DNA from: Gillisia lutea
GTDB taxonomy: Bacteria > Bacteroidota > Bacteroidia > Flavobacteriales > Flavobacteriaceae
NCBI RefSeq assembly: GCF_021568705.1
Contig: NZ_JAKGTH010000008.1
Span: forward strand, 186,001 to 250,000
Length of the DNA: 64,000 nucleotides
Direction: 5' to 3'
The notes under the pieces were generated by a model. The model saw only the letters and a program-made list of their open reading frames with translations, searched no databases and was not told where the DNA came from. The translations under genes were made by a program, and so were the position numbers. Positions 36,626-45,000 of the stretch are shown piece after piece (position 1 is the first letter of the stretch; every line of letters starts with the position of its first letter).

Positions 36626-37686
36626 ATGGATTTTAATAATATAAAAGAATGATCTCTACCAAGATACTGATTGTAAATTAAGATGGATTTTGGAGATTGT
36701 ACCTCCTTCTTATTCAATTTGAAAATGGAGGATGTTTTGCCCATTCTGAAAATGGAGCATGCCAGCCAAAGGGCATATCCTGAAACAGTATTGTAGTCGC
36801 CCACCAAATGTTTATACGCAATTTGAGCAGTTTCATTTAAAACTTCTTCCTGAAGATGTGCATAGAAATAATCGAATCTTGAATCACCATTATTTCCCAA
36901 AATTACGAGATCTAATTTGGCTACGGGCATCTCGTTATCAACTAAAAATTGAATCATTTCAGCTTCCACAGCTTCAGCGTTACTAGCTTGGAACACCGTT
37001 ACAGCTTGCAGCGTTGCATACGTGCTTGACGATCTTTCTGAAGAAAGGCTAAAGAAGTGAGCCCCTTCAGAAGTAATGCTTCCTTCTGAATGTTCTTTAA
37101 AAAGCTGTAAGTTAGAAACCTCTTCCTGCTTTAATTGTTTATCTAAATAAAGAAATGAACTTATAGTTTTAGAAACTTCATCAACTCCCCCTACTAAAAC
37201 CGATTTATATTCCGGATGCTCCAAAAACTGCATCATTCCGTCTATAAGTGCAGCTTCCACTGATGCCGATACCTGAGAATATGTGCTATTATAGCCTGTA
37301 CATTTCAAATATAAGGCAATTTGTCCGCCCACAGTATTATGAGTAGATTGAATAAAAGCCGTAGGAGATAAAAGTGCCTCTTCTTGTCTTAATAAAGCCT
37401 CCAAAAAAAGTTCTGTATCCTGTTTACATCCTTCACCTGTGCCGGTTATAATAGCATTTGGCATTGGTACACTGGCATCTAACAGGGCCGTTCTTGCCGC
37501 ACTAATGCCCATTTTAACTACCTTAGACATCCTTCTTAAGGACCTAGCAGGAATAAAGGCTTTATAATCGGGTGAAATAGCCGGAATAATATTAGTTGAG
37601 TATTCCACGGGATCAACACCAAGGAATACTTCCTGAGGTTGTGCTGAAATACTTGAAATTCCATTTATATAGATCTTATTACTCAT
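36622..37686 (-). CDS. Ketosynthase-like chain-length-factor protein without the active-site Cys
   Basis: 354 residues with a thiolase fold related to KS II. The region TYSQVSASVEAAL aligns with the TACSSSANA active-site turn, putting Ser140 in place of the catalytic Cys, and no HGTAT motif is present. This is the hallmark of a chain length factor or KS-beta subunit. It overlaps the active KS gene by eight bases, so the two likely form a KS-CLF heterodimer that sets polyene length. Similar to ApeC in aryl polyene systems by position and features. Confidence 0.78.
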   Translation of the reverse strand: MSNKIYINGISSISAQPQEVFLGVDPVEYSTNIIPAISPDYKAFIPARSLRRMSKVVKMGISAARTALLDASVPMPNAIITGTGEGCKQDTELFLEALLRQEEALLSPTAFIQSTHNTVGGQIALYLKCTGYNSTYSQVSASVEAALIDGMMQFLEHPEYKSVLVGGVDEVSKTISSFLYLDKQLKQEEVSNLQLFKEHSEGSITSEGAHFFSLSSERSSSTYATLQAVTVFQASNAEAVEAEMIQFLVDNEMPVAKLDLVILGNNGDSRFDYFYAHLQEEVLNETAQIAYKHLVGDYNTVSGYALWLACSIFRMGKTSSIFKLNKKEVQSPKSILIYNQYLGRDHSFILLKSI

Positions 37687-38869
37687 TTTTGCTGAATATT
37701 AATGAGCTGCAATTCCCTCCAAACCCAAAGGAATTGGAAAGCACGTGAGTAAGTACTTTTTCCTTTAAATGAACAACAGGTATTAATCCTGTTTCCTTTA
37801 TGGGCGTAACAAAGATTAAATTAGGAAAGGTCAAATTATTTTGAAGAGATAAAATACTAAAAACTGCTTCCAAACCTCCTGCCGCTGCCAGCGTATGACC
37901 GGTAAAAGCTTTGGTAGATCTAAAATCTGGGACTGAATCTCCAAAAACTCGGTTTAATGCTGTACTTTCCGATAAATCATTATTCTTGGTAGCAGTACCG
38001 TGGGCATGAACTGCACTGATTTCCGAAGCGTTTAATTTAGCAGAAATCATGGCATTTTTCATGGCAAGAAATGCACCTTCTCCATTTTCTGAAGAAGCGG
38101 TTTGATGAAAAGCATCATTTGCATTTGCATACCCGGAGATTCTGGCTAAAACTGGTTTTCCATCTAAAACATCATCAGCCTCTAAAACCAGGTACCCTGC
38201 ACCTTCTCCCAAATTAAGCCCATTTCTGTCTTCATCAAAAGGTTTGCAAAAATCAGAAGATAAGATCATTAATGAATTAAAGCCGTTAAGAGTGAATTTA
38301 GACAAACAATCTGTTCCCCCAACTACAACCCGCTTTAACTTTCCATGCTTAATAAGTTTTGCCCCCAGCATAATAGCGTTGGCTGATGAAGAACATGCTG
38401 TGCTAATAGTAGTTCTATATCCCCCCAACCTAAAATGATCGGCTATTTGAGTACTCGTAAATCCTGGATGCTGCGCCTGAATAAATTTTCTATATTCAGG
38501 TTTTTGCTGAAATTCTTTATAATATCTTTCGGTGAAATCGATCCCACCAACACTGGTACCTGAAATGAATCCCGTATGTTGAAGATCATTTTCCTGCAAT
38601 CCGGCCATTTTTAAAGCCTCTCTCACGGCAACTGCGCCTAAAAGTGCTGCTCTGGTAAAATTATGTAATTCAGGTAAAGCCAATTGTGCTGCCAGGGCAG
38701 GGTTAGTAAGCTTTATCTCACCAACAGGTAAATGCTTATGCCGGGTATTTAATATCTCTGGAAAGGAAAGTCCGGTATTACCAGATAACAGGGCTTGCAA
38801 ATTTGTTTCTACCCCTTCCCCCAGGGCCGAAATAATTCCCATTCCCGTAATAGCAATTCCTTTCTCCAT
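37679..38869 (-). CDS. Beta-ketoacyl-ACP synthase, active form
   Basis: 396-residue KAS II-type enzyme with the full triad: Cys159 in STACSSS, His290 in HAHGTATKNND and His325 in FTGHTLAAAG, plus the C-terminal SNSFGFGGNC. It extends the chain with malonyl-ACP. It sits between the ACP gene and the CLF-like gene, and its partner is likely the latter. Start ATG at 38867-38869. Confidence 0.92.
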   Translation of the reverse strand: MEKGIAITGMGIISALGEGVETNLQALLSGNTGLSFPEILNTRHKHLPVGEIKLTNPALAAQLALPELHNFTRAALLGAVAVREALKMAGLQENDLQHTGFISGTSVGGIDFTERYYKEFQQKPEYRKFIQAQHPGFTSTQIADHFRLGGYRTTISTACSSSANAIMLGAKLIKHGKLKRVVVGGTDCLSKFTLNGFNSLMILSSDFCKPFDEDRNGLNLGEGAGYLVLEADDVLDGKPVLARISGYANANDAFHQTASSENGEGAFLAMKNAMISAKLNASEISAVHAHGTATKNNDLSESTALNRVFGDSVPDFRSTKAFTGHTLAAAGGLEAVFSILSLQNNLTFPNLIFVTPIKETGLIPVVHLKEKVLTHVLSNSFGFGGNCSSLIFSKNE

Positions 38870-38872
38870 ATA

Positions 38873-39130
38873 TTATTTAGTACGATGAGCTTCAATAAAG
38901 CTGGCCATTTGATTAATGGAGGAAAATATTTCTTTTCCTTGATCAGGATCGGTTAACTTTATACCGTAATCCTTTTCAAGTAGTACAATTAGTTCTAAGG
39001 CATCAATAGAATCAAGACCAAGCCCATCTCCAAATAGAGGATCATTATTATCTATATCTTCAACCGAAAATTCTTCAAGATTCAATTGTTCAATAATGCT
39101 TAACTTCAATTCTGTATGTAAATCATTCAT
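38873..39130 (-). CDS. Acyl carrier protein of the pigment cluster
   Basis: An 85-residue ACP with FGDGLGLDSIDALELIV; the Ser of GLDSID is the phosphopantetheine site. It carries the growing aryl polyene. The ATG at 39128-39130 (MNDLHTELK) is preferred over a TTG two codons earlier. It overlaps the upstream gene by eight bases and ends three bases before the KS start. It is the only ACP I can find in the cluster. Confidence 0.93.
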   Translation of the reverse strand: MNDLHTELKLSIIEQLNLEEFSVEDIDNNDPLFGDGLGLDSIDALELIVLLEKDYGIKLTDPDQGKEIFSSINQMASFIEAHRTK

Positions 39131-39731
39131 TTTCAAAAAGGTATAACTGCTCTAAATTTTCTACAGAAAGAGGGATTTCCCCTTTCCTGGAAATAAGGCA
39201 CAAAAATACATCATATTCATCATTTATCAAGTTAATCCAGCCACAAACCACGCTCGAGGCTTTGCCTGACTGTAATAAAACCTGGGCGTAATCATTTAGC
39301 AGTTTTGCATTAAAAGTTTCTTCAATAAAAAAAACATTTTCACTCTTTAAGCTATACTTTATGCTAATTTCCCCCAAAATGATATTTGGCAGGGTATACA
39401 CAAATACTGCCGGGGACACATGCTGTTGCAAAGAATTTTGATGTTTATAATCTGTTTGTAAGCTGGAGGATGCATTAGAGAGTACAATAGCAGTATCAGT
39501 TTTTAACTCCTTTTCCTTCAAAATTACTTCTGAAGCTAATAAACCCAGCTTACATAAATCGTCCATTTTATGGAACTTAGGGTAATTTAGACCGATAACT
39601 TTGTAGCTTTCCTTTAAGAAGCTTTTCAATTCTAAAAAGGAATCAGCTTTATATAGGAGTTTTTGCTGATGCTTAATTTGATTATTTTTAAGACTTACAA
39701 AATCTGTGATATAAACACTCTCCCTACTCAT
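39123..39731 (-). CDS. Short ketosynthase-like protein, no catalytic residues
   Basis: 202 residues, about half the normal KS length. Its strand and helix pattern (TAIVLSNASSSLQTDYKHQ, VFVYTLPNIILGEISIKY, ASSVVCGWINLI) resembles the first half of a thiolase fold, but the position of the active Cys reads VFFIEETFNAK and there is no HGTAT. It overlaps both neighbours by eight bases, so it is an intact reading frame kept in the cluster and not debris. A structural partner of the adjacent KS is the likely role. Confidence 0.65.
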   Translation of the reverse strand: MSRESVYITDFVSLKNNQIKHQQKLLYKADSFLELKSFLKESYKVIGLNYPKFHKMDDLCKLGLLASEVILKEKELKTDTAIVLSNASSSLQTDYKHQNSLQQHVSPAVFVYTLPNIILGEISIKYSLKSENVFFIEETFNAKLLNDYAQVLLQSGKASSVVCGWINLINDEYDVFLCLISRKGEIPLSVENLEQLYLFENE

Positions 39732-40872
39732 GATCCTCCTTTTTAAGCAGCATGGCTAAATTACATCCCCCGAAACCTGAAGCGGTTTTTAATGCCAGGT
39801 TTAACGGTCTTTTTTCAAATTGCTTAATAATATTAATTTTCTGAGAAACCCCTAATTCATCAAAATTAAGAGACATATATAATTCATTATTTAGTAAGCT
39901 ATGCTTGGTAAGTATTGTTTCAATTAAGGCGGAAGCTCCCAATGTATGCCCGTAATATCCTTTAAAACTGTTAACCGGACTATCTAATAAATTGGCTCTA
40001 CCAAAGGCAATTGCTTCCATTTCGTCGTTAAATGAGGTGGCTGTGCCATGGGCCGAAAGGTAATCTATCTGGCCTGCATGGACATTTGCTTCTTTCAATG
40101 CCTGCTGAATACTTAAAAATAATCCTTCTCCTGTTCGTGAAGGCCCTGAAATATGATTGGCATCGTTGGCTGAAGCCTCCGATAAAATTTGAATATTTCC
40201 CGGATCTTTATCACTTTTTGAACTGACCAGTACAGCTCCTGCTGCTTCGCCTAAACTTATCCCTTTTCTGTTCATAGAAAAAGGTTTACAAGGCGCATTA
40301 CTAATGGCTTGAAAAGACTGAAACCCTGAAACCACAAATTCTGAGACTAGATCGCCCGCTACTACTATGGCATGTTCAAAATTACCTAAACCTATAAAGC
40401 GTTTAGCCACTGCCACTGCCAGTCCGCCGGAAATACAAGCATTAGAAATTACCATTGGTTTCATTCCAAAACCAAAAAAATCTTTAATAATATTTGCTAA
40501 ATGGTGCAAAAGCACTCTTTCCTTTGGAAAATTGGAAGCCTCATTTAAAAGATTTATATTTCCTTTAGTGGTGGAAATAATTAATGCTGTTTTTGATAGA
40601 TCTAGCTGCAGATTTTTATCGAGCACCTGCTTCACAGCAAGCAACATCATTTGCTCCAGTTTCGTAAAATTATTAGGAGATGCCATTTCAGAAAATACTG
40701 AGTTCAAGTGGTCGGCATCAATTATTCCAGCATAATATCCTTGTGAAGGAAACCTTTTATTCTCATGGAATCTTAAAGCGGAACGTAGTTGTATTATAGC
40801 TTCTATATTCTCTTCTGTAGTAAATCCTAAAGGAGAAATAATGGCATCTTCAAGCAGGTAAGTCTTCTTCAT
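39724..40872 (-). CDS. Second beta-ketoacyl-ACP synthase, active form
   Basis: 382 residues with Cys146 in SNACISGG, His275 in SAHGTATSFND, His309 in YGHTLGASA and the final SGFGGCNLAML. The active-site neighbourhood differs from the other KS (ACI versus ACS). It may start the chain on the coumaroyl primer or form a second heterodimer with the short KS-like protein. It directly abuts the thioesterase gene. Confidence 0.9.
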   Translation of the reverse strand: MKKTYLLEDAIISPLGFTTEENIEAIIQLRSALRFHENKRFPSQGYYAGIIDADHLNSVFSEMASPNNFTKLEQMMLLAVKQVLDKNLQLDLSKTALIISTTKGNINLLNEASNFPKERVLLHHLANIIKDFFGFGMKPMVISNACISGGLAVAVAKRFIGLGNFEHAIVVAGDLVSEFVVSGFQSFQAISNAPCKPFSMNRKGISLGEAAGAVLVSSKSDKDPGNIQILSEASANDANHISGPSRTGEGLFLSIQQALKEANVHAGQIDYLSAHGTATSFNDEMEAIAFGRANLLDSPVNSFKGYYGHTLGASALIETILTKHSLLNNELYMSLNFDELGVSQKINIIKQFEKRPLNLALKTASGFGGCNLAMLLKKEDHE

Positions 40873-41289
40873 TTATATCAAGCTCATTTTCTTTTTCCAA
40901 TCTAAGAAAAACGAGGGATTATTTAACTGCAAATTACCATTAGTATCCAGAAATACCTGAACGGTTTCACCAGTAGCAATAGTTTGATTTGCCATAACAA
41001 TTTTGTAACGAAAAATCATCTTTGCTGCTACTGAAGGTATAAATGTGGTCTCTACTATAAAGTGATCTCCATATTTTAAGGGCAATTTATGCTCACAACT
41101 AGATTTAACAATGGGGGTAGAAATTCCATGAGCTTTCACATGCAGATAGGAAATATTATGCTGAAGGCAAAAGTCTTCTCGAGCATCTTCAAAATACTTG
41201 AGATAATTCCCATGCCATACAATGTTCAAAGGGTCACATTCATTGAAACGTACTTTTAGCTTAGTACTGGAAGTTAGTTGAGCTACCAT
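40873..41289 (-). CDS. 4HBT-type acyl-CoA/ACP thioesterase
   Basis: 138 residues, hotdog fold, with VRFNECDPLNIVWHGNYLKY, the YbgC/4-hydroxybenzoyl-CoA thioesterase block (catalytic Asp and the HGNY turn). It would release or proof-read acyl chains of the polyene line. The ATG at 41287-41289 overlaps the TGA of the upstream dehydratase gene (TGATG), so the two are translationally coupled. Confidence 0.88.
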   Translation of the reverse strand: MVAQLTSSTKLKVRFNECDPLNIVWHGNYLKYFEDAREDFCLQHNISYLHVKAHGISTPIVKSSCEHKLPLKYGDHFIVETTFIPSVAAKMIFRYKIVMANQTIATGETVQVFLDTNGNLQLNNPSFFLDWKKKMSLI

Positions 41290-41738
41290 CAATCTACTGT
41301 CACTGTTTTCATCTCAGATGTAGCAATTACTTCATCCTTTTCATTTTTAGTTTCAGCTACTACCAGTGTCACACCCATTACCTCATGAAGTATCTCTACA
41401 TACGTAGTGAGTTTTTCACCTGCCATAGGCAACTTCATGATTTCTATAGATTTAATTGCCCCAATGAAACCTGTTCTTGCCTTTTTTAAGCCCGCCAAAT
41501 GCCCCTGATATCCCCGATGTAAAGACATACTTTGCGCCATATGTTCAATTAAACCGGCTTCGGAAAAAAGCTTGTCTTCCACAAGAATGTTATCTTTTGG
41601 AATAGTAAATCCTGTTATACCTGTTAGATTAGTATAGGCATATAAACTATCTACCATTACAAAAGGAGCCTTTTGAGGGATAAGCATGAGTATCTTTTCG
41701 GGATCGAGAATTGGTTCTTTAAGTAAATTTTCTTCCAT
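41289..41738 (-). CDS. FabA/FabZ-like hotdog dehydratase, Glu-bearing subunit
   Basis: 149 residues, hotdog domain (LIPQKAPFVMVDSLYAY at the N-terminus). The Glu of the family is kept (Glu65 in AGLIEHMAQS), but the GHFP block with the catalytic His is replaced by ordinary residues (around NILVEDKLFSE; the His position is about Ile51). It is thus complementary to the 34807-35175 protein. ApeP of aryl polyene clusters is the likely counterpart. The ATG at 41736-41738 (MEENLLKE) is chosen over an in-frame TTG at 41768 that overlaps the acyltransferase. Confidence 0.8.
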   Translation of the reverse strand: MEENLLKEPILDPEKILMLIPQKAPFVMVDSLYAYTNLTGITGFTIPKDNILVEDKLFSEAGLIEHMAQSMSLHRGYQGHLAGLKKARTGFIGAIKSIEIMKLPMAGEKLTTYVEILHEVMGVTLVVAETKNEKDEVIATSEMKTVTVD

Positions 41739-41749
41739 GTTGTATAACT

Positions 41750-42628
41750 TTAGCTGAAATCGTTCCAAAAATCGTAATAATTATACCACTGATGGGGATA
41801 CTTTTTTACCATTTCTTCCAGATTTTCAAGATATGCTTTTAAAAGTTCTTTTGGGCTGCCTAACTCTTTTTTATAAGGTCTTGCATAAAAATGATAATGA
41901 AAATAGCGTTCTCTCATAATATGAACAAAAAGCACCGGGATCTCATTGCGAACAGCTAATTTAAACGGTCCTTGTGGAAATTCGGCAGGTTTGCCCAAGA
42001 AATTGTGCTTGTAGGTTTTATTGTTCCCCATATATCGATCGGCAGCGAATACTAACAATTCATTATTCTTCAAGGCTTCATTCATCTTAAAAACATGAGA
42101 AAGATCGTCTTGAAGCACAATGGTCTTAATTTTGGACTTCCCCGTAACCGATTCGAGATAGGCTTTTATTTGCTCATGTTCCATATCGGTCATTACTAAA
42201 TTTATCGCTGTTGTATTATGTTTATCTTCAAAAAAGTGTTTGGCTAAATTGAAATTCCCAATATGAGCTGTGAGTAATATCCCTCCCTTCTTTTGCTCTA
42301 GCAATTCTTTGATGTGGTGGATCCCATCAAATTCAAAACTGAATCGATCTTTTAATCCAGCACTAATGGCAACCCTATCCAGTTGAATTCTTCCGAAGGT
42401 AAAATAACTTCGGTATACTTGAAAAGCTGCATTCAAGGGAGCATACTTTAAGCGTCTTCTGAAGAGATAATAGGTGCTTCGGGTAGAGGTAAAAGAAAAG
42501 ATTATAAAATAGAGAGCTACAAATAACAATACAAAGTAGGCCGTATAAAGGCCCAAGGTCTTTATGATAAAAACATAAAGCCTAAAGCCTAGAACGGTTC
42601 CTCTGGATTGTCCTTTCCATTTGGTCAT
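41750..42628 (-). CDS. LpxL/HtrB-like lipid acyltransferase
   Basis: 292 residues with an N-terminal membrane helix pair (about 18-46) and a lysophospholipid acyltransferase-type domain: GGILLTAHIGNFNLAKH (His122), FAADRYMGN and FPQGPFKLAVRNEIPVLFV. Such enzymes join the aryl polyene acid to a lipid or sugar anchor (ApeD in E. coli). The usual HX4(D/E) dyad reads HX4N here (His122 to Asn127). It lies three bases after the ketoreductase gene. Confidence 0.83.
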   Translation of the reverse strand: MTKWKGQSRGTVLGFRLYVFIIKTLGLYTAYFVLLFVALYFIIFSFTSTRSTYYLFRRRLKYAPLNAAFQVYRSYFTFGRIQLDRVAISAGLKDRFSFEFDGIHHIKELLEQKKGGILLTAHIGNFNLAKHFFEDKHNTTAINLVMTDMEHEQIKAYLESVTGKSKIKTIVLQDDLSHVFKMNEALKNNELLVFAADRYMGNNKTYKHNFLGKPAEFPQGPFKLAVRNEIPVLFVHIMRERYFHYHFYARPYKKELGSPKELLKAYLENLEEMVKKYPHQWYNYYDFWNDFS

Positions 42629-42631
42629 AAA

Positions 42632-43369
42632 TTACGAATACAGCCCCCCATTAATATTAATAACCTCTCCCGTGATATAGGAAGCTTTTTTAGATGCTAA
42701 AAAGCATACCAACTCGGCAACCTCTTCTGCCTCCCCAAACCTGTTGAGAGGAACATGTTTTTTTAGTTCCTTCTCATCAAAATTTGCGGTCATGTCTGAT
42801 TTTATATATCCTGGAGCCACCGCGTTTACGGTTACATTTCGTTTTCCTACTTCTTGTGCCAGTGCTTTGGTAGCAGCTATTATCCCTCCTTTTGCTGCCG
42901 AGTAATTAACTTGCCCCGCATTACCTTTAAGACCGGATAACGACACAATATTAATTACTCTCCCATAGCGCTGGAGGAGCATTTTTTTAAGCACAGGCTG
43001 AGTGAAATTATAAAACCCACTTAGGGAAGTATTAAGTACTTGTGTCCAGTCCTGTTGTTTCATAAAGACAAACAAGCCATCTTTGGTTATTCCGGCATTA
43101 TTTACAAGAACTTCCACAACAGCTTCAGGGTTATTCTCTTCCCATTCCTTTAAAACTATCTGTGTTTTCTCGGAATTCGATACATCACATTTTATAATGT
43201 TACAAGCCACCCCTTCAGCCTCTATTTGGGATTTTGTTTCCTCTGCTGCTGCATCGTTACTGTTATAATTAAGTAGAATGTTATATTTTAATTCTTTAGC
43301 CAATTTAACAGCAATGGCTTTTCCTATTCCTCTTGAGGCACCTGTAATTAGAGCGTACTTTAATTTCAT
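42632..43369 (-). CDS. FabG-like 3-ketoacyl-ACP reductase
   Basis: 245-residue short-chain dehydrogenase: TGASRGIG (NADPH loop), NNAG, catalytic Ser in SLSG, YSAAKGG (Tyr and Lys) and a C-terminal INGGLYS. It reduces the 3-keto group in each polyene extension cycle. It is encoded second in the operon, three bases after the ammonia-lyase. Confidence 0.93.
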   Translation of the reverse strand: MKLKYALITGASRGIGKAIAVKLAKELKYNILLNYNSNDAAAEETKSQIEAEGVACNIIKCDVSNSEKTQIVLKEWEENNPEAVVEVLVNNAGITKDGLFVFMKQQDWTQVLNTSLSGFYNFTQPVLKKMLLQRYGRVINIVSLSGLKGNAGQVNYSAAKGGIIAATKALAQEVGKRNVTVNAVAPGYIKSDMTANFDEKELKKHVPLNRFGEAEEVAELVCFLASKKASYITGEVININGGLYS

Positions 43370-43372
43370 AAT

Positions 43373-44905
43373 TTAATAGACCTCATTTTTTAAAATATAC
43401 TCCTTAAGCTCACTCAATTTTGGGTATAGAGGTACATCTTCTTTTATAGCGGGAATAAATTTCTTTATTTCACCAATTTTAGCTTTGCTAATACTGGATA
43501 ATTTTTGATCAAAATTTAAATGATAAAGAGCCTGAACAATGGTCATTAATTCTACCGATACAACCTCAAATGCGTTATCTATCACGGTTTTAGTAGTATT
43601 GGCAGCATTTGTTCCCATACTTACAATATCCTGGTTATCATTATTGTTGGGGATACTGTGTATATACATAGAATTAGAGAGCATCTGATTTTCAGCAGTA
43701 GTGGAAACTGCACTAAACTGCGCTCCCTGCATCCCGAAATTGAGCCCCAATTTCCCCATATTAACAAAAGGTGGCAAAATATCGTTGAGTTTGTTATTTA
43801 ATAGATAGTTTAACTGCCTTTCTGCAAGCATACTGAGCTTTGTAACAACCAATTTCACTTTATCCATTTCTAATGAAATATAATCTCCATGGAAGTTTCC
43901 ACCATGATATACCTGCTTACCTACAGCATCAATTATAGGATTATCATTGGCTGAATTCACCTCTTCTATCAATATATTCTTTGCATGCTGCAAAGTATCT
44001 AGTACAGGACCCAGAATTTGAGGTACACAACGCAAACTATAATATTCCTGTACTTTTTCTTTGAAATATTCATTTTCCGGGTGTTGCTCACTGTATAAAT
44101 GTTCATTGCGGTCTCGGGTAAGCTGACTATCCTTTAAATGTTCGCGCATTTTTTTTGCGATCTCCTGCTGCCCCGGGTGCAGTTTGGCCGAATTTAATTC
44201 TTCCGATAAATGGTCGTCGTAAGCCTGTACGATCTCATTGATGACCGATGAACAGAAAATGGACCAATTCAGCAAACGTTCGGCATAAAAAATATTAACC
44301 ACCCCAATACCCGTCATGGCCGAAGTGCCATTAATTAAAGCCAACCCTTCCCTTAGCTCCATCTTTATTGGCTGGATAGTCTCCAATTTAAATATTTCTG
44401 ATGTGTTACGACGCTCACCTTTATAAAAAACCTCTCCCTCCCCAATTAATATTAGCGCTAAATGTGCAAGTTGAACCAAATCCCCAGAAGCTCCCACCCC
44501 ACCATGTTCATAAATTAAGGGCGTGATATCCTTGTTAATAAGCTCCTGCATGGTAGTTATAACAGTTGTATTTACACCCGATTTTCCTAATGCCAAAGTA
44601 TTCAATCGGGCGAGCATAAGGGATTTAACATAAAGAGGTTCCATTGGCTTCCCCATCCCAGAAGCATGACTTCTAATTAAATTATATTGTAACTCAATCC
44701 GGTCTTTATCCTTTATCCTGTATTGTGCCATAGGGCCAAACCCGGTATTCACCCCATAAATGATCTTATTTTCAGCAAATTTTTTAAGGAATTCAAAACT
44801 TGCATCTACTCTTTTAAGTAAAGGTGAAGCGATTGTAATTTTTTCTCCTTCAAAAAGAACTTGAATAAAATTCTTAAAATTGAGGGCGTCTTTAAGTTGT
44901 AACAT
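43373..44905 (-). CDS. Tyrosine ammonia-lyase (HAL/PAL family)
   Basis: 510 residues with the MIO-forming Ala-Ser-Gly at 139-141 (GGVGASGDLVQL), catalytic Tyr50 in IYGVNTGFGPMAQYRI and INGTSAMTGIGVVN. The selectivity region reads NLIRSHASGMG, which is the same type as in the characterised F. johnsoniae tyrosine ammonia-lyase (NLIRSHSSG); whole blocks such as LINKDITPLI and SIPNNNDNQDIVSMGTN also match what I recall of that enzyme. It should make 4-coumarate, the aryl starter. It is the first gene of the cluster, behind a clean promoter element. Confidence 0.9.
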   Translation of the reverse strand: MLQLKDALNFKNFIQVLFEGEKITIASPLLKRVDASFEFLKKFAENKIIYGVNTGFGPMAQYRIKDKDRIELQYNLIRSHASGMGKPMEPLYVKSLMLARLNTLALGKSGVNTTVITTMQELINKDITPLIYEHGGVGASGDLVQLAHLALILIGEGEVFYKGERRNTSEIFKLETIQPIKMELREGLALINGTSAMTGIGVVNIFYAERLLNWSIFCSSVINEIVQAYDDHLSEELNSAKLHPGQQEIAKKMREHLKDSQLTRDRNEHLYSEQHPENEYFKEKVQEYYSLRCVPQILGPVLDTLQHAKNILIEEVNSANDNPIIDAVGKQVYHGGNFHGDYISLEMDKVKLVVTKLSMLAERQLNYLLNNKLNDILPPFVNMGKLGLNFGMQGAQFSAVSTTAENQMLSNSMYIHSIPNNNDNQDIVSMGTNAANTTKTVIDNAFEVVSVELMTIVQALYHLNFDQKLSSISKAKIGEIKKFIPAIKEDVPLYPKLSELKEYILKNEVY

Positions 44906-44965
44906 ACTAGGTATAGCTTGTGAAAATGGGACTGGAGCGCTGAGCGCAAGGTGTTAAAATCTTAA

Positions 44966-44973
44966 CAAATGTA
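44966..44973 (-). promoter_or_regulatory. Promoter -7 element (TACATTTG) of the pigment operon
   Basis: TACATTTG on the minus strand, about 60 bases before the ammonia-lyase start. On the plus strand an overlapping TATATTTA (44975-44982) could serve the divergent halogenase gene. A short dyad GTTAA-AATC-TTAAC (44953-44966) touches the element and could be an operator. No -33 element at the standard spacing is seen. Confidence 0.5.
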
Positions 44974-45000
44974 CTATATTTACCCCGCAAATAAAATGGC

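Noticed and set aside
40367-40735. 122-codon open frame on the plus strand
   Set aside because: It is fully antisense to the well-supported second ketosynthase and has no domain pattern or upstream signals.
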